From NCBI GenBank assembly GCA_023150835.1, contig JAKLKB010000001.1:1-64000 (forward strand): a stretch of DNA of 64,000 nucleotides, written 5' to 3'. This DNA is from Myxococcota bacterium (GTDB lineage Bacteria > Myxococcota_C > UBA6777). The translations under genes were made by a program, and so were the position numbers. Every line of letters starts with the position of its first letter. The first letter of the stretch is position 1. Shown one piece after another: positions 24,259-36,191 of this stretch. The notes under the pieces were generated by a model that saw only the letters and a program-made list of their open reading frames with translations, was not told where the DNA came from and ran no database searches.

Positions 24259-24729
24259 TCACGGCTGCTTGGGCGTGAAGACAAGATATTTGCTACCGAG
24301 AAAGTTGAACAACGAGGCATTAAAGATCCCGATAAAATTGGCGACGTAGGACAACGGCAGCCATGCCATCTGCAAAGGGCCGATGGCAAGGTGTTTTTGG
24401 GGGGTCATGCCAAGATATTCGATCAGGAGGTGCATACTGCCGATCCGAACGCCTAGACCCAAGGCGCAGATCAACACAAACGACACATAAGAGGTGCGAC
24501 GCTCGACCTTTTGTTCGCGAAATGTGATCACGCGGTTGAGTTCAAAGTTCCACGACACGGCCACCACAAAAGCTGGGATCGCCGCAAGTCGCAAGTCCAT
24601 GTGAAAAAAACGATCACATACAACCAACACCGCTGTGTCGACAAAAACGCCGCTCCCTCCGATGATTCCAAAGAGAAAAAATTGCACGATCGTTTTCCAA
24701 CGTTCAGAAATGGGGCGAATGGGGGTCAT
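24259..24729 (-). CDS. GtrA-family membrane protein
   Basis: 156 residues with four predicted transmembrane helices (VQFFLFGIIGGSGVFVDTAVLVV, LAAIPAFVVAVSWNFELNRVITF, YVSFVLICALGLGVRIGSMHLLI, PLSYVANFIGIFNASLFNFLGSKYLVF). The pattern F-x4-G-x5-D at the start and the N-F-x2-S/G-K-[YF]-x-V-F ending are typical of GtrA/PF04138. These proteins help flip or transfer lipid-linked sugars (bactoprenyl glucosyl carrier) in O-antigen or arabinogalactan work. No glycosyltransferase partner is adjacent. Confidence 0.9.
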   Translation of the reverse strand: MTPIRPISERWKTIVQFFLFGIIGGSGVFVDTAVLVVCDRFFHMDLRLAAIPAFVVAVSWNFELNRVITFREQKVERRTSYVSFVLICALGLGVRIGSMHLLIEYLGMTPQKHLAIGPLQMAWLPLSYVANFIGIFNASLFNFLGSKYLVFTPKQP

Positions 24730-25162
24730 CTTGGGTCTTGTTCCTTTCTTGAACCGTCCTTGGTGTGGGCGCGGAGTGTAGGGGCTTTTCGTGCATTTGC
24801 CAAGCCCCTCCTGTCGTGCGCCGAAGAATCGTCACTTCGGTTTGGAGTACTTGTGGATGAAAAACGTTGGAGCACTTGTGGATGAAAAACCCCGTGTTCG
24901 CGCTACCTCAAGCGACTGTGTCGTTTGTTTGAAAAACTTGCGATCACTTCGCCAACACGGGGTCAAGGGGCGATAGTCTAGGGTGGGGTCTGGGGTGAAA
25001 CCCCACGAACACGATTCAACGGCATCATGCCTATCCTGTAGAAAATACCGAAAAAACAGCCTATAGATCGTTTGGTGTGGCGATTCGTTGATGGTGTCGA
25101 GTCGACAAGACACTTTTCGCCCACGCTGTCGATCCAAACGCAACCAAAGGATGCCCCGCGTC
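24730..25162. other. Intergenic region with a 26-bp direct repeat and a family A element
   Basis: 433 bp between divergent genes. GGAGTACTTGTGGATGAAAA and GGAGCACTTGTGGATGAAAA occur 26 bp apart (24844, 24870), leading straight into family A copy 3. The remaining 150 bp before the membrane-protein gene show no recognised feature. Confidence 0.6.
24884..25010 (+). repeat. Dispersed element family A, copy 3
   Basis: Contains AAAAACCCCGTGTTCGCG, CTCAAGCGACTGTGTCG, TTTGAAAAACTTGCG and CCAACACGGGGTCAAGGGG, then GTGGGG..CCCCAC. The AACCCCGTGTT and AACACGGGG blocks form an inverted repeat about 65 bp apart. Confidence 0.8.
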
Positions 25163-28054
25163 ATGGCTGAACCGACCTCTCATCCAAAACCGAAAGAGGA
25201 TGGCGTCTTTGCGATCCTGTTCGATGTCTTCTTTAGCTTGATCTTCTTGTCTGTTATCGGTGTTCTGTTTGTTGCTTTTTGCGTGTTGCTCGGAAAATAC
25301 GAGCTTTTGATTCTTGCTTATGTGTTGCTTACGGCAGCGGTGGTGCGCCCGTTGATCTCCGAACAGCGCATGGAAAAGCTGCAAAAGATGGCCGTGATCG
25401 GCGAAGGACTCAAGATCTTTACGCATCTGGAGCGTTATTATCTACAATATCCGCCGCGTTCGATCTTTTTCTATCTGTTTTTCCCCATCACAGGGATCTT
25501 TTCATTTTTCTTTTCCAAAGAACGCGGACGCCGCGAGCTAAAAGCGCACTTTATCCTTGTGCAATGGATTCTGGTGCTGTTGCTGATCCAAGGCTTTGCG
25601 TCGTATTCGCGTTTTTATCAACACTTCCCTTGGCGTTTTGCAAGCGCATGGCTCTACATGGAGCTGCTTTCCGTCTATTTTCTCTGCAACTTTTTTGCGA
25701 TCCCTGCCGCCACGACGCCGATCCGCCTGAGTGTCACAGGCCGACGTATCCGCCTCATGCTGGTCTCTTTTTTCGCGATCGTGATCATGAGCGGCTTTTT
25801 GTGGGCCTACAAAAGCGGCGTGCGCTACGACAACTTGATCCCGATCAACATCGCGATGGATCGGCGGATGGACGCCCTCAAACAACGGGTTCAACTCAAC
25901 TATCTGCGCGCCAAACAAGGACTCCCCCCCCTCCAGCCCCGCAAGCGCAAAGGGCAACCCCAAACCGAAGAATTCTTCACGCACTTCCAAGATATCAGCG
26001 AGATGTATGTGCGCCATCTTGCGCCTCGCATCCTCGAATTTCACAAACAACACTTCTTCAATCCCACGCGAAAAGCCCACGAAGACTTTATCGATGGACT
26101 CAACAAGGAGTTCCAATCGGCCCTTCAGCGCATCTCTTCGTTTGGTGAACACGAACAGATCTTCCTCACGTTCACCCAAGAACCCGGTGATATCTGGGGC
26201 ATGATCTTGATGCCTTTTCGCGAAAACCTCTTTTATGCTTTCAAGATCGTGCGAAGCACTGCCCCGACCTTTCCGTCCACAACCCTGCCCAAAGAACAAG
26301 CCGTCGTCCATTTCTACCGTCGTTGGGAAGATCTGCCCGTGATCGAGCGCGATGGGTTCGTGCAACGGTGGGAGCGTGGGCGTTATCGCTTTGCCGCACA
26401 AAAGCGCATGGCCCGTGTGATCGTCGATTCCATGCGCGATCTCAGCCGTCGCACCGCTCCTGCCGAGCCTGAACCCACCGAAGAAGAACCCTCCATCGCC
26501 AAAAAAGACGAAGAGATCCGCCTAGAAAAGAGCAAAGAAGCCAAAGAAGAGTCCGCCTCCGCCAAAAAAGATCAAGAAGGCCAAACCCCGCAAGCCCGAG
26601 CACAAAAAGACGAACTCGCCAAACCAACGAACGAAAACATCGCAACCCCCCCCCGAACAGGTGCCAAAAAGACCGAATCACCCATCCGCCAAAACGCTGA
26701 AGATGCCGATGTCCCGCCACCTCAGTCCACAACCCCATCGCCCCCACCTCCTGCTGCGACGGCTACAGGCACGCCTACGACCACCGATCCTGCTGCTGGA
26801 AGCCCCCCCCGCCTCGCCATCTCCCCAAGACCCAAGCACCTCCGTCATTTCCCAAAACGCCCGACCGCTGGGCCGCGACGAGGGCGCCGTTTCGTTGTCC
26901 GCGATCTGCGCCAACCACGCCGCGCAAAACCACGCCCTTCTGCGGAGAAGTTCTTCCCACAACCACGTCGATTCTCCGTACTGATCGTTCCCCCAACACC
27001 AACCGCTCCCTCCGGATCGACCGAACCACCTGCGCCTCCGTCCTCTGCTGTGATACCTTCCGCTCCGCCTCAGACGGTGCCCTCACGAAAAAGCCCGACA
27101 GTCGCCAAAAAACGAACGCCTCACGTCGATCCTTCCAAGCCCGAACCCAAGAAGGCCGTCTCGCTGTCGGGACGCTCAAAAACCCGGACTCCCACCGTTT
27201 CCCCAATACACAAGGGACTTGGGCCTTTTCCTGTGATCGAAGCAGAACCGTATCAGCTACCAGACGTCCCAACTCTCCCCCACAATCCAGACGAACAAGA
27301 CCGCTTGCGTTCTCTCTTGCGCTTCATCAGCGACAGATGCGGCGAGATCCCTTTCGAGCAAAGCCGCCTTGCCGATAGCCTGCGTCTCGCTTTGAGGATT
27401 CCCAACCCATCGACATCACGGTCCTTCGCTTCCTCTTTTTTGTCGACGTACTGGGCCGATGTATGGGCTAAACCTCTCGGACTCTCCAATCTACTCAATG
27501 ATCTCCCCTCCTTTCCTGATGGGCTTCCCAAACATTTCAAAACACCGAAACCCTACCGCGAGATGCTGGCTGAAAATTGCGTATCCATGCGCCTTCGCGA
27601 GGTGGTACAGCAATTTATGCCCGACGCTGTTTCCGATCCGACCGCAATTTCCGAAAATCAACGGCCTCTTTATTACGCGAAGATCCAACAATCGATTCGG
27701 ATATTCGATTGGCTTGCGACATTTCTTCGTGAGCGGGAACGCTTTCTCAAGAACGCGCACACCCGTTTTCTTTCACAGCAACAAGAACTCCAACGTAAAC
27801 GCCGATTCTTTCAGCTTTACAACGAAACCTTGCGCCAACTACACCTCGAACGCGCTTTGAGCGCCAAGCTGCTCTTTGATCACTTTGGCGATACCCCGCC
27901 ACTTCCGCCTCTTTGGTGGGCTGATCTCTACGAGTACTTCTTGCGCTTGCTGCTTTTCCTTTTCCAACTCACGATGCCGATCCACATCCTCTTGATCCTT
28001 TATTGCCACATCCGCTTGCGCGAACCCGAAGACCAAGCCACCCGCACACCCTGA
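25163..28054 (+). CDS. Large multipass membrane protein, paralogue of the next gene
   Basis: About 963 residues from the ATG at 25163; ATGs at 25151 and 25088 are alternatives. The N-terminal 240 residues hold about six hydrophobic segments (FFSLIFLSVIGVLFVAFCVLLG, YELLILAYVLLTAAVV, SIFFYLFFPITGIFSFFF, FILVQWILVLLLIQGF, LLSVYFLCNFFAIPAA, LMLVSFFAIVIMSGFLWAY). They enclose a conserved cytosolic block MEKLQKMAVIGEGLKIFTHLERYY. A long charged then Pro/Thr/Ser-rich region follows (about 440-700). A helical C-terminal domain ends in a last transmembrane segment (YFLRLLLFLFQLTMPIHILLILY). I do not recognise the family. The next gene is a shorter paralogue lacking the Pro-rich insert. Confidence 0.8.
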   Translation: MAEPTSHPKPKEDGVFAILFDVFFSLIFLSVIGVLFVAFCVLLGKYELLILAYVLLTAAVVRPLISEQRMEKLQKMAVIGEGLKIFTHLERYYLQYPPRSIFFYLFFPITGIFSFFFSKERGRRELKAHFILVQWILVLLLIQGFASYSRFYQHFPWRFASAWLYMELLSVYFLCNFFAIPAATTPIRLSVTGRRIRLMLVSFFAIVIMSGFLWAYKSGVRYDNLIPINIAMDRRMDALKQRVQLNYLRAKQGLPPLQPRKRKGQPQTEEFFTHFQDISEMYVRHLAPRILEFHKQHFFNPTRKAHEDFIDGLNKEFQSALQRISSFGEHEQIFLTFTQEPGDIWGMILMPFRENLFYAFKIVRSTAPTFPSTTLPKEQAVVHFYRRWEDLPVIERDGFVQRWERGRYRFAAQKRMARVIVDSMRDLSRRTAPAEPEPTEEEPSIAKKDEEIRLEKSKEAKEESASAKKDQEGQTPQARAQKDELAKPTNENIATPPRTGAKKTESPIRQNAEDADVPPPQSTTPSPPPPAATATGTPTTTDPAAGSPPRLAISPRPKHLRHFPKRPTAGPRRGRRFVVRDLRQPRRAKPRPSAEKFFPQPRRFSVLIVPPTPTAPSGSTEPPAPPSSAVIPSAPPQTVPSRKSPTVAKKRTPHVDPSKPEPKKAVSLSGRSKTRTPTVSPIHKGLGPFPVIEAEPYQLPDVPTLPHNPDEQDRLRSLLRFISDRCGEIPFEQSRLADSLRLALRIPNPSTSRSFASSFLSTYWADVWAKPLGLSNLLNDLPSFPDGLPKHFKTPKPYREMLAENCVSMRLREVVQQFMPDAVSDPTAISENQRPLYYAKIQQSIRIFDWLATFLRERERFLKNAHTRFLSQQQELQRKRRFFQLYNETLRQLHLERALSAKLLFDHFGDTPPLPPLWWADLYEYFLRLLLFLFQLTMPIHILLILYCHIRLREPEDQATRTP

Positions 28055-28074
28055 AACGCCGAAAAGGGATCACC

Positions 28075-29532
28075 ATGCTTCCATCTTCCCAAACCCCCCA
28101 TCAGTCCGATGGATTCTTTCGCAGTTCTTTGGATCTACTGTTTCGCTTTGTTGTGTTGTCTACGCTGGCGATCGTCTTCGCGGCCTGTTGTGTGCTGCTC
28201 GGTAAGCCCAAGCTCCTGATCCTTGCCTATGTCCTCCTTGCTGCCGCGATGATCCGACCGATGATCTCCGAACAACGTATGGAAAAACTTCAACGTCTCG
28301 CTGTCCTCGGCGAAGGTCTCAAGATCTTCACACACATCGAGCGTTATTATCAGAAGTATCCGCAGCGAACGCTGCTGTTTTATCTGTTCTTCCCGATCAC
28401 GGGCATCTTCTCTTTCTTCTTCTCCAAAGAACGCGGTCGCCTCGAACTCAAAGCGCACTTTATTCTTGTCCAATGGATCGTCGTTTTGCTGCTCGTCCAA
28501 GCCTTCGCTTCCGCAAAAGTCCTCTTCCAACAGTTCCCTTGGCCGATCGCAGCTTCTTGGCTCTACACCGAAACGCTCTTCCTGTATTTTCTGTGCAGCT
28601 TTTTTGCGATCCCTGCGGTCACAACGCCCATCCAACTCAACACCACAGGCCGACGTATCCGCCTTGTGATCGCAACGGCACTTTCCATCGCCGTTCTTTC
28701 CGCCTTTGTCTTTGCCTACACACGCGACGCACGCTACGACAACCTGATCTCCATCCACATTGCTCTCTCACAACGCATCGACGCGCTCAAACAACGTGCT
28801 GCCCCTCAACCCCTCGCTCAAAAAAATCCCGCTTTTTCGCCAAAGCCCTCAACCTCTCCCCAACCCGCCGAGTTTTTCGACAAACTCCAACACTTCTCTG
28901 AGATGTTCCTCCAGTTCTATGGGCCCCGTATCTTGGCGTTTCATGCGCAACACTTCCGACGCCCCGATGCCAAGACCCACGCACGCTTCCACGCCCAATG
29001 CAACAAGGACTTCCAAGAACACATCAAACCACTCACCGAATTCGGCGAATACAAGCAGATCTTTCTTGTGCTTTCCCAAGAACCCGATGCCTTCTGGGGT
29101 ATGATCGTTGTCCCTTTCCGTGATCAGATCCTGTTTTCTTTTGAGATCTCTTCTTCCGACGGCCTTCGCTTTTTTCGCCGTTGGCAAGACATACCCAAGT
29201 CGATCCATCCGCCGATATCGCAGCGCTGGCGTCCAGCCCTTCTTCTCTCTTCATTCGCTCCCCCGACAAACACCGCAAGATCTCACCTCCATCCCATCCG
29301 CCACTTCTTTGTCCCCTACCATCCGACCCTTCGCGAGATCAACTTCCCCTACGCCCTCCAAAAACGTTTGCTCTACGATTCGATACCTTCCCTCCCTTCT
29401 GCCCGTCTACCCGCACAACACGACAATCCTTCCTTCGTTGCGCGCTTTCTTCTCTTGATCCTCCAATCCATCATGCCCCTTCATCTGCTCTTGCTCGCCT
29501 TCTGCCAATTCTTCCTCCGCGACGATTCTTGA
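28075..29532 (+). CDS. Multipass membrane protein, shorter paralogue
   Basis: 485 residues; AAAAGGGA lies before the ATG at 28075, 20 bp after the upstream stop. It is collinear with the N-terminal domain of the previous protein (SEQRMEKLQRLAVLGEGLKIFTHIERYYQKYP, LFYLFFPITGIFSFFFSKERGR, TTGRRIRLVIA). It ends with the same type of terminal transmembrane helix (LILQSIMPLHLLLLAFCQFFL). The two look like products of a tandem duplication in which one copy gained, or the other lost, a 400-residue Pro/Ser-rich and helical insert. An operon of two interacting subunits is plausible. Function unknown. Confidence 0.8.
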   Translation: MLPSSQTPHQSDGFFRSSLDLLFRFVVLSTLAIVFAACCVLLGKPKLLILAYVLLAAAMIRPMISEQRMEKLQRLAVLGEGLKIFTHIERYYQKYPQRTLLFYLFFPITGIFSFFFSKERGRLELKAHFILVQWIVVLLLVQAFASAKVLFQQFPWPIAASWLYTETLFLYFLCSFFAIPAVTTPIQLNTTGRRIRLVIATALSIAVLSAFVFAYTRDARYDNLISIHIALSQRIDALKQRAAPQPLAQKNPAFSPKPSTSPQPAEFFDKLQHFSEMFLQFYGPRILAFHAQHFRRPDAKTHARFHAQCNKDFQEHIKPLTEFGEYKQIFLVLSQEPDAFWGMIVVPFRDQILFSFEISSSDGLRFFRRWQDIPKSIHPPISQRWRPALLLSSFAPPTNTARSHLHPIRHFFVPYHPTLREINFPYALQKRLLYDSIPSLPSARLPAQHDNPSFVARFLLLILQSIMPLHLLLLAFCQFFLRDDS

Positions 29533-29731
29533 TCCTTCTGTTTTCCTCATCTCTACAAGTAGATTTCGGCCATTTCATCGTAAAAAATCTTTCATTCTTC
29601 AAGCGTTGCAAAAAATACCGTTGCTCTCTTCTTTCGACTCTGCTATCCACAACGAGAGGTATTGCAAAAACCAAGAAAGCATCTATCAGAATTTATACGA
29701 TACGCTCCAACAGAGCAGGGAATGGTGTTTG

Positions 29732-32700
29732 ATGTTTCGCCGAATCCGCCTCCAAATTCGTCTGATTTTTTTTAGTTTGTGTGTCGTCGCTTTGATCGTT
29801 TCCTCTTGCACTTGCGCAGGTTCCGAGCGTTGCCAAGGCGACGCAGGCAAGACCAACACGGACACCAGCGGCCTTCCTTGCGAGCAAACCTGCGACTGCA
29901 GCAATCAAAGCTACGAAGGGTACTGCATCGCTGGAAAGTGTACTTCCTTTGCGCGCCAAAGCTGCACCTTGATCGGTTCGCGTGTCCCTTGTCGCCTCGG
30001 ACTTCTCGTCGATCAAAAGAAAAACTGCGAGTGGGGCGAGCGTACCTGCAAGCCCGATTATCTGACCAATGCTTTGTGGGGAAATTGCGTCCCTTACGAG
30101 ATCGTCAAAGAAGAAGGCTCCGATCCTGCCAAAGCTGCCGAACAGTGCAGCAACGGCAAGGATGACGACTGCGACGGCCTGATCGATGCTGCGGACGACG
30201 GTTGTAAGGCGTACTGCAAACAGCCCGGCGAGCGCCGCCCCTGCTACGAAGTCCCCGTCGATCAAAAAGACGTTCTGAACCAAGGACGCTGTGCGCCCGG
30301 CCTCCAGCGCTGCAACGAAGATCGCAAGTGGGGGGCTTGTGAAGCGCAAGTCCTGCCTTCTGCCGAAACTTGCAATGGCGTGGATGACAACTGCGACGGA
30401 AACATCGACGAAGATCTGCCCAACTGCACCGCAAAGATCTGCAAAGAGGGCGAAAAGCAGGCTTGTTATACCAATGCCATCGGATGCAAACGCCAACCCG
30501 ACGGGCAATTCCAATGCACAGGTCTGTGTAAAGCGGGGGTACGCACTTGCACCAATGGTCGTTTTAGTTCTTGCGAATCTCAGATCACGCCCGCTCAAGA
30601 AGTCTGCGGGGACGGACTTGACAACAACTGCAACGGCATCCCCGACGAAGGCTGCCTTTGCCAAGAAGGCAAGACGCAAGAGTGTTATTCGGGGCCTACC
30701 GATACCAAGGGCATCGGAGCGTGTCTTGTGGGGATTCAAACGTGCCAAGATGGCCGATGGAGCGAGTGTCGCGGAGAACAAGGCCCTACACCCGAACGTT
30801 GCAACGGCCTTGATGACGACTGCAACGGCCAAGTCGACGAGGGATGCGGCACTTGCCGCAGCGGCGATGTCAAAGCCTGCGCACCCGCGACTCCCAATGA
30901 CAAACGCAACAAAGGGATCTGCCGAGACGGTTATCAGATCTGTAGTGGTGGTTCTTGGAGTGCTTGCATCGGTGAAGTGACGCCCGCATCTTCCGAGATC
31001 TGCGATGGTCTCGATAACGATTGCAACGGCAAGATCGACGACGATTGCAAAGGCTGCTTGCCGAATACAACACGCTCTTGTTATGACGACACGACTCCCG
31101 AAAGCAAACGTGGTGTCGGCACTTGTGCTGCGGGGGTGCAGCTTTGCGTGCTTGACGCACAAACCAACACTTACGCATTCGGCCCGTGTCAAGGGGCCGT
31201 CAAGCCCGCCCCGGATGACTCGCTGTGCGATGGCTTTGACAACGATTGCGATGGCCTCGTGGACGAAGATTGCCAAGAGACCTGTATCCCGGGTTATGCG
31301 CGACCTTGTTATACGGGCCCATCTGGAACCGACAAAACCCCCCCTTGCCGCGCTGGAATCCAAGTGTGTGTCCCTAACCAACAAACAGGAAAACACCTCT
31401 TTGGCCCTTGCCAAGGCGCGATCCTCCCTAGCCCTGAGATCTGTGACGGTTTGGACAACGATTGCAACGGCAAGATCGACGACAATTGCACAACGGGCTG
31501 CGTTGTTGGAACTTCTCGCTCTTGTTATACCGGCCCACAGGCGGCGCAAGGCAAAGGTACCTGCAAAGCGGGCCTCCAGTTTTGCACACGCGAACAAAGC
31601 GGAGAAGCCGCCTTTGGCCCTTGCTTCGGGGAGATCCTGCCGACTTCTACGGAGATCTGCGGCGACAACCTCGACAACAACTGCGATGGTCAAGTCGACG
31701 AAAAGTGTGCTTGTAAACTCGGAACCGCCGAAGCCTGTTATACAGGGCCTACGTTGACGCAAAACAAAGGCACCTGCAAAGACGGAATCCGTGTCTGCGC
31801 ACTCGATCCCACAACAGGAACAACGGCCTTTGGCCCTTGCCTCGGCGAAGTCAAACCCGCCGCTGCGGAGATCTGCGGCGATGGCCTCGACAACAACTGC
31901 GATGGCACCGTAGACAACGGTTGTATTTGTAAGCTCGGTGACGCCCAAGCTTGTTACACAGGCAACCCCACTACCCGTGGAAAGGGCATCTGCAAAGATG
32001 GCGTCCAAATCTGCGGAAGTGACGGCAAATTTGGAAGCTGTTTTGGAGACACCAAGCCTGCTGCCGAAATATGCGATGGTCTTGATAACGATTGCAACGG
32101 TCAGATCGACGACAATTGTACAGGTTGCGTTCTCGGAGCATCGAGGCCTTGTTATACAGGCAATTCGACTGATTTGGTTTATAAATCAGAATGTAGGTCT
32201 GGGATCCAATGGTGCGTAAAGAACACCACAACGGGAAACATTGCTTACGAAACGACTTGCAACGGTCAAGTTCTCCCTCGTTCCGAGATTTGCGATGGAA
32301 TTGATAACAACTGCAACGGCATAATCGATGAGAGTTGCACTTCCTGTGAGCCAGGATTCATTCGAAAATGCTATTCGGGTCGCTCTGTGACGGAGGATGT
32401 CGGGCAATGCAAGTCAGGATTTCAGATATGCGAAGCCAACCGTGTTTTTAGCGCGTGTTTGGGCGAAGTCGTGCCTACGCCAGAAGTCTGCAACAACAAA
32501 GACGACGATTGCGACGGAAACATCGACGAAGATAGTTGCCACCCTGGCGAGGCCTGCACGAAGATCACTTATCCAGACGGTCAAGAAGGAGGCGTTTGTT
32601 TGAAGCGTTGCACGGCAAATCCAAACATTTGCCCGATCGACGGAACTTGTCAACCCAATACTCTTTTGACGAATGGCGCAAGAACCTCTGTTTGCGGCCA

Positions 32701-32758
32701 TTGTCAGCAAGACAGCGATTGCAACGGAAAAGCGTGCATAAACAACCATTGCCAATGA
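29732..32758 (+). CDS. MopE-like lipoprotein with repeated Asp/Asn/Cys metal-binding motifs
   Basis: 1008 residues from the ATG at 29732. A lipoprotein signal ends at VSSC. The body is about fourteen modules of roughly 60-70 residues, each with the motif C-[DN]-G-[LI]-D-[ND]-[ND]-C-[ND]-G-x-[IV]-D-[DE]-x-C preceded by C-x4-G-x-x-x-C-Y-x-G and a GxCxxGxQxC stretch. This is the putative metal-binding motif family (PF11617) found in MopE of Methylococcus and in large myxobacterial surface proteins. The Asp/Asn spacing is calcium-binding-like and the Cys residues are probably disulfide-bonded. It is likely anchored at the outer membrane. A second protein of the same design follows at 33000. Confidence 0.85.
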   Translation: MFRRIRLQIRLIFFSLCVVALIVSSCTCAGSERCQGDAGKTNTDTSGLPCEQTCDCSNQSYEGYCIAGKCTSFARQSCTLIGSRVPCRLGLLVDQKKNCEWGERTCKPDYLTNALWGNCVPYEIVKEEGSDPAKAAEQCSNGKDDDCDGLIDAADDGCKAYCKQPGERRPCYEVPVDQKDVLNQGRCAPGLQRCNEDRKWGACEAQVLPSAETCNGVDDNCDGNIDEDLPNCTAKICKEGEKQACYTNAIGCKRQPDGQFQCTGLCKAGVRTCTNGRFSSCESQITPAQEVCGDGLDNNCNGIPDEGCLCQEGKTQECYSGPTDTKGIGACLVGIQTCQDGRWSECRGEQGPTPERCNGLDDDCNGQVDEGCGTCRSGDVKACAPATPNDKRNKGICRDGYQICSGGSWSACIGEVTPASSEICDGLDNDCNGKIDDDCKGCLPNTTRSCYDDTTPESKRGVGTCAAGVQLCVLDAQTNTYAFGPCQGAVKPAPDDSLCDGFDNDCDGLVDEDCQETCIPGYARPCYTGPSGTDKTPPCRAGIQVCVPNQQTGKHLFGPCQGAILPSPEICDGLDNDCNGKIDDNCTTGCVVGTSRSCYTGPQAAQGKGTCKAGLQFCTREQSGEAAFGPCFGEILPTSTEICGDNLDNNCDGQVDEKCACKLGTAEACYTGPTLTQNKGTCKDGIRVCALDPTTGTTAFGPCLGEVKPAAAEICGDGLDNNCDGTVDNGCICKLGDAQACYTGNPTTRGKGICKDGVQICGSDGKFGSCFGDTKPAAEICDGLDNDCNGQIDDNCTGCVLGASRPCYTGNSTDLVYKSECRSGIQWCVKNTTTGNIAYETTCNGQVLPRSEICDGIDNNCNGIIDESCTSCEPGFIRKCYSGRSVTEDVGQCKSGFQICEANRVFSACLGEVVPTPEVCNNKDDDCDGNIDEDSCHPGEACTKITYPDGQEGGVCLKRCTANPNICPIDGTCQPNTLLTNGARTSVCGHCQQDSDCNGKACINNHCQ

Positions 32759-32775
32759 GAACAGGCGATTTGTCA

Positions 32776-32904
32776 ACAAAAAAGCCGTGTTCGCGGCACT
32801 CCAAGCGACACAGTCGTTTGTGTGAAAATCCTGTGCTGTCTTCGCCAACACGGGGTCAAGGGGACGCAGTTCTCTTGCGGGCGTGGGGTTCCAACCCCAC
32901 AAAA
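32776..32904 (+). repeat. Dispersed element family A, copy 4
   Basis: AAAAAAGCCGTGTTCGCGG, CAAGCGACACAGTCG, TGTGAAAATCCTGTG, CCAACACGGGGTCAAGGGG and GTGGGGTTCCAACCCCAC. It sits in the space between the two MopE-like genes. Confidence 0.8.
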
Positions 32905-32999
32905 CAAAAACAACGGCGTCGCGTTAAGAAGAAAAGGGACTGCTGCCGAGAAGAAAAGGGAGCATGATGCACAGCACACAACATCAAGGAGATGAGTCG

Positions 33000-34979
<1,980 letters not shown>

Positions 34980-35050
34980 ACAACGCTGCTTTTGCTTTCT
35001 ACCGTTTCTTCTCGCTGCTCGTTCTTTTTCATTCTCCCAGAAGCTACGCC

Positions 35051-35180
35051 GTTGACAAAAAACCCCGTGCTCGCGCCCACTCAAGCGACAGAGTGGTTGG
35101 TTTGAAAAGCCTTTGCTCGTTTCGCCGATACGGGGTCAAGGGGTCTGCGACCTATGGCGGGGCGTGGGGTGAAACCCCAC
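35051..35180 (+). repeat. Dispersed element family A, copy 5
   Basis: GACAAAAAACCCCGTGCTCGCG, CTCAAGCGACAGAGTGG, TTTGAAAAGCCTTTGC, CCGATACGGGGTCAAGGGG and GTGGGGTGAAACCCCAC. It occupies much of the 337-bp gap 34980-35316. The remainder shows only the AGAGGAGG ribosome site of the next gene. Confidence 0.8.
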
Positions 35181-35316
35181 ATCACCTATCGAACCGCATC
35201 ACCAAATAAAGAGAGTCGCCTCCACCGCATCGAAACACCTACACCACCCGCCTTGACACGCAACGCACGTCCCGATATCGTCCTCCAGACACTTCACACC
35301 AGAGGAGGTTGTGGCG

Positions 35317-36189
35317 ATGGCTCATGATCGCAAAGTGATCCTTACATGCGCTCTAAACGGCGTTCTTACCGATCCCAAAAGTTTCTCGATCCCTGTAACT
35401 CCCGCACAGATGGCCCAAAGTGCGCGACAAGCCTTTGATGCGGGGGCCTCCATCATGCACGTCCACATCCGCAACCAAGACCCCGATCTTGGACACCTCC
35501 CAAGCTGGAACCCCCAAGAAGCCCAAGCGGTTTGCCACGCCATCCGTGAAGCCTGCCCGGGCGTGATCCTCAACCTCACCACAGGCGTGATCGGCGACGA
35601 TCTCAGCGGTCCCCTCGGTTGTCTCGAAGCTGTCAAACCCGAGATGGCCGCCATGAACGCAGGTTCGCTCAATTATCTGAAAGTTCGCTCTGGCGGCCAG
35701 TGGGCGTGGCCCCCGATCCTTTTTGATAATCCCATCGAAAAGATCGAGCGCTTTTTGGCGACCATGAAAAAGCACAACATCGTTCCCGAGTGCGAGTGCT
35801 TTGATGTCGGAATTGTTCGCAGCGTCGATCTCTTCCGTCAAGTCGGCTTGATCGCTTCTCCTGTCCATATCTCCTTGATCATGGGCGTCGCAAGCGGGAT
35901 GCCCGCAAAAGCCCATTGGCTGCCGCTTTTGCTCGAAGAGATCCCCAAAGATGCCCACTGGCAGGTGATCGGCATCGGGCGTCAAGAAGTCTGGAGTCTT
36001 CATCAGAAAGCGGCGGAGCTTGGCGGACACCTTCGTACGGGACTCGAAGATACCTTTTACTTGCCGAACGGTGAAAAAGCCGCTTCGAACGGCCAACTCA
36101 TCGAGGCTCTCGCACACATCGCACGCCAAGCAGGGCGCGATATCGCATCGCCCACCGAAGCTCGCGCCTTGCTTGGTCTGGGGGCGTAG
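35317..36189 (+). CDS. BKACE (DUF849) family beta-keto acid cleavage enzyme
   Basis: 290 residues. The ATG at 35317 has AGAGGAGG 8 nt upstream; the GTG at 35311 is too close. The family cleaves beta-keto acids with acetyl-CoA to acetoacetate plus a new CoA ester in a zinc-dependent TIM barrel. Visible features are the N-terminal ILTCALNGVLTDP, the zinc ligands in MHVHIR (His-x-His), the NLTTG motif and a late Glu in GLEDTFYLPNGE. The lysine-degradation enzyme Kce is the founding member, but substrate cannot be read from sequence. The next gene begins 2 bp after its stop, so the two are probably co-transcribed. Confidence 0.9.
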   Translation: MAHDRKVILTCALNGVLTDPKSFSIPVTPAQMAQSARQAFDAGASIMHVHIRNQDPDLGHLPSWNPQEAQAVCHAIREACPGVILNLTTGVIGDDLSGPLGCLEAVKPEMAAMNAGSLNYLKVRSGGQWAWPPILFDNPIEKIERFLATMKKHNIVPECECFDVGIVRSVDLFRQVGLIASPVHISLIMGVASGMPAKAHWLPLLLEEIPKDAHWQVIGIGRQEVWSLHQKAAELGGHLRTGLEDTFYLPNGEKAASNGQLIEALAHIARQAGRDIASPTEARALLGLGA

Positions 36190-36191
36190 CG

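Noticed and set aside
29693..32008. A 771-codon open frame antisense to the first MopE-like gene
   Set aside because: It has no ribosome site or domain. It exists because the repetitive Asp/Asn/Cys/Gly codons rarely create stops on the opposite strand; the sense protein has a signal and clear modules.
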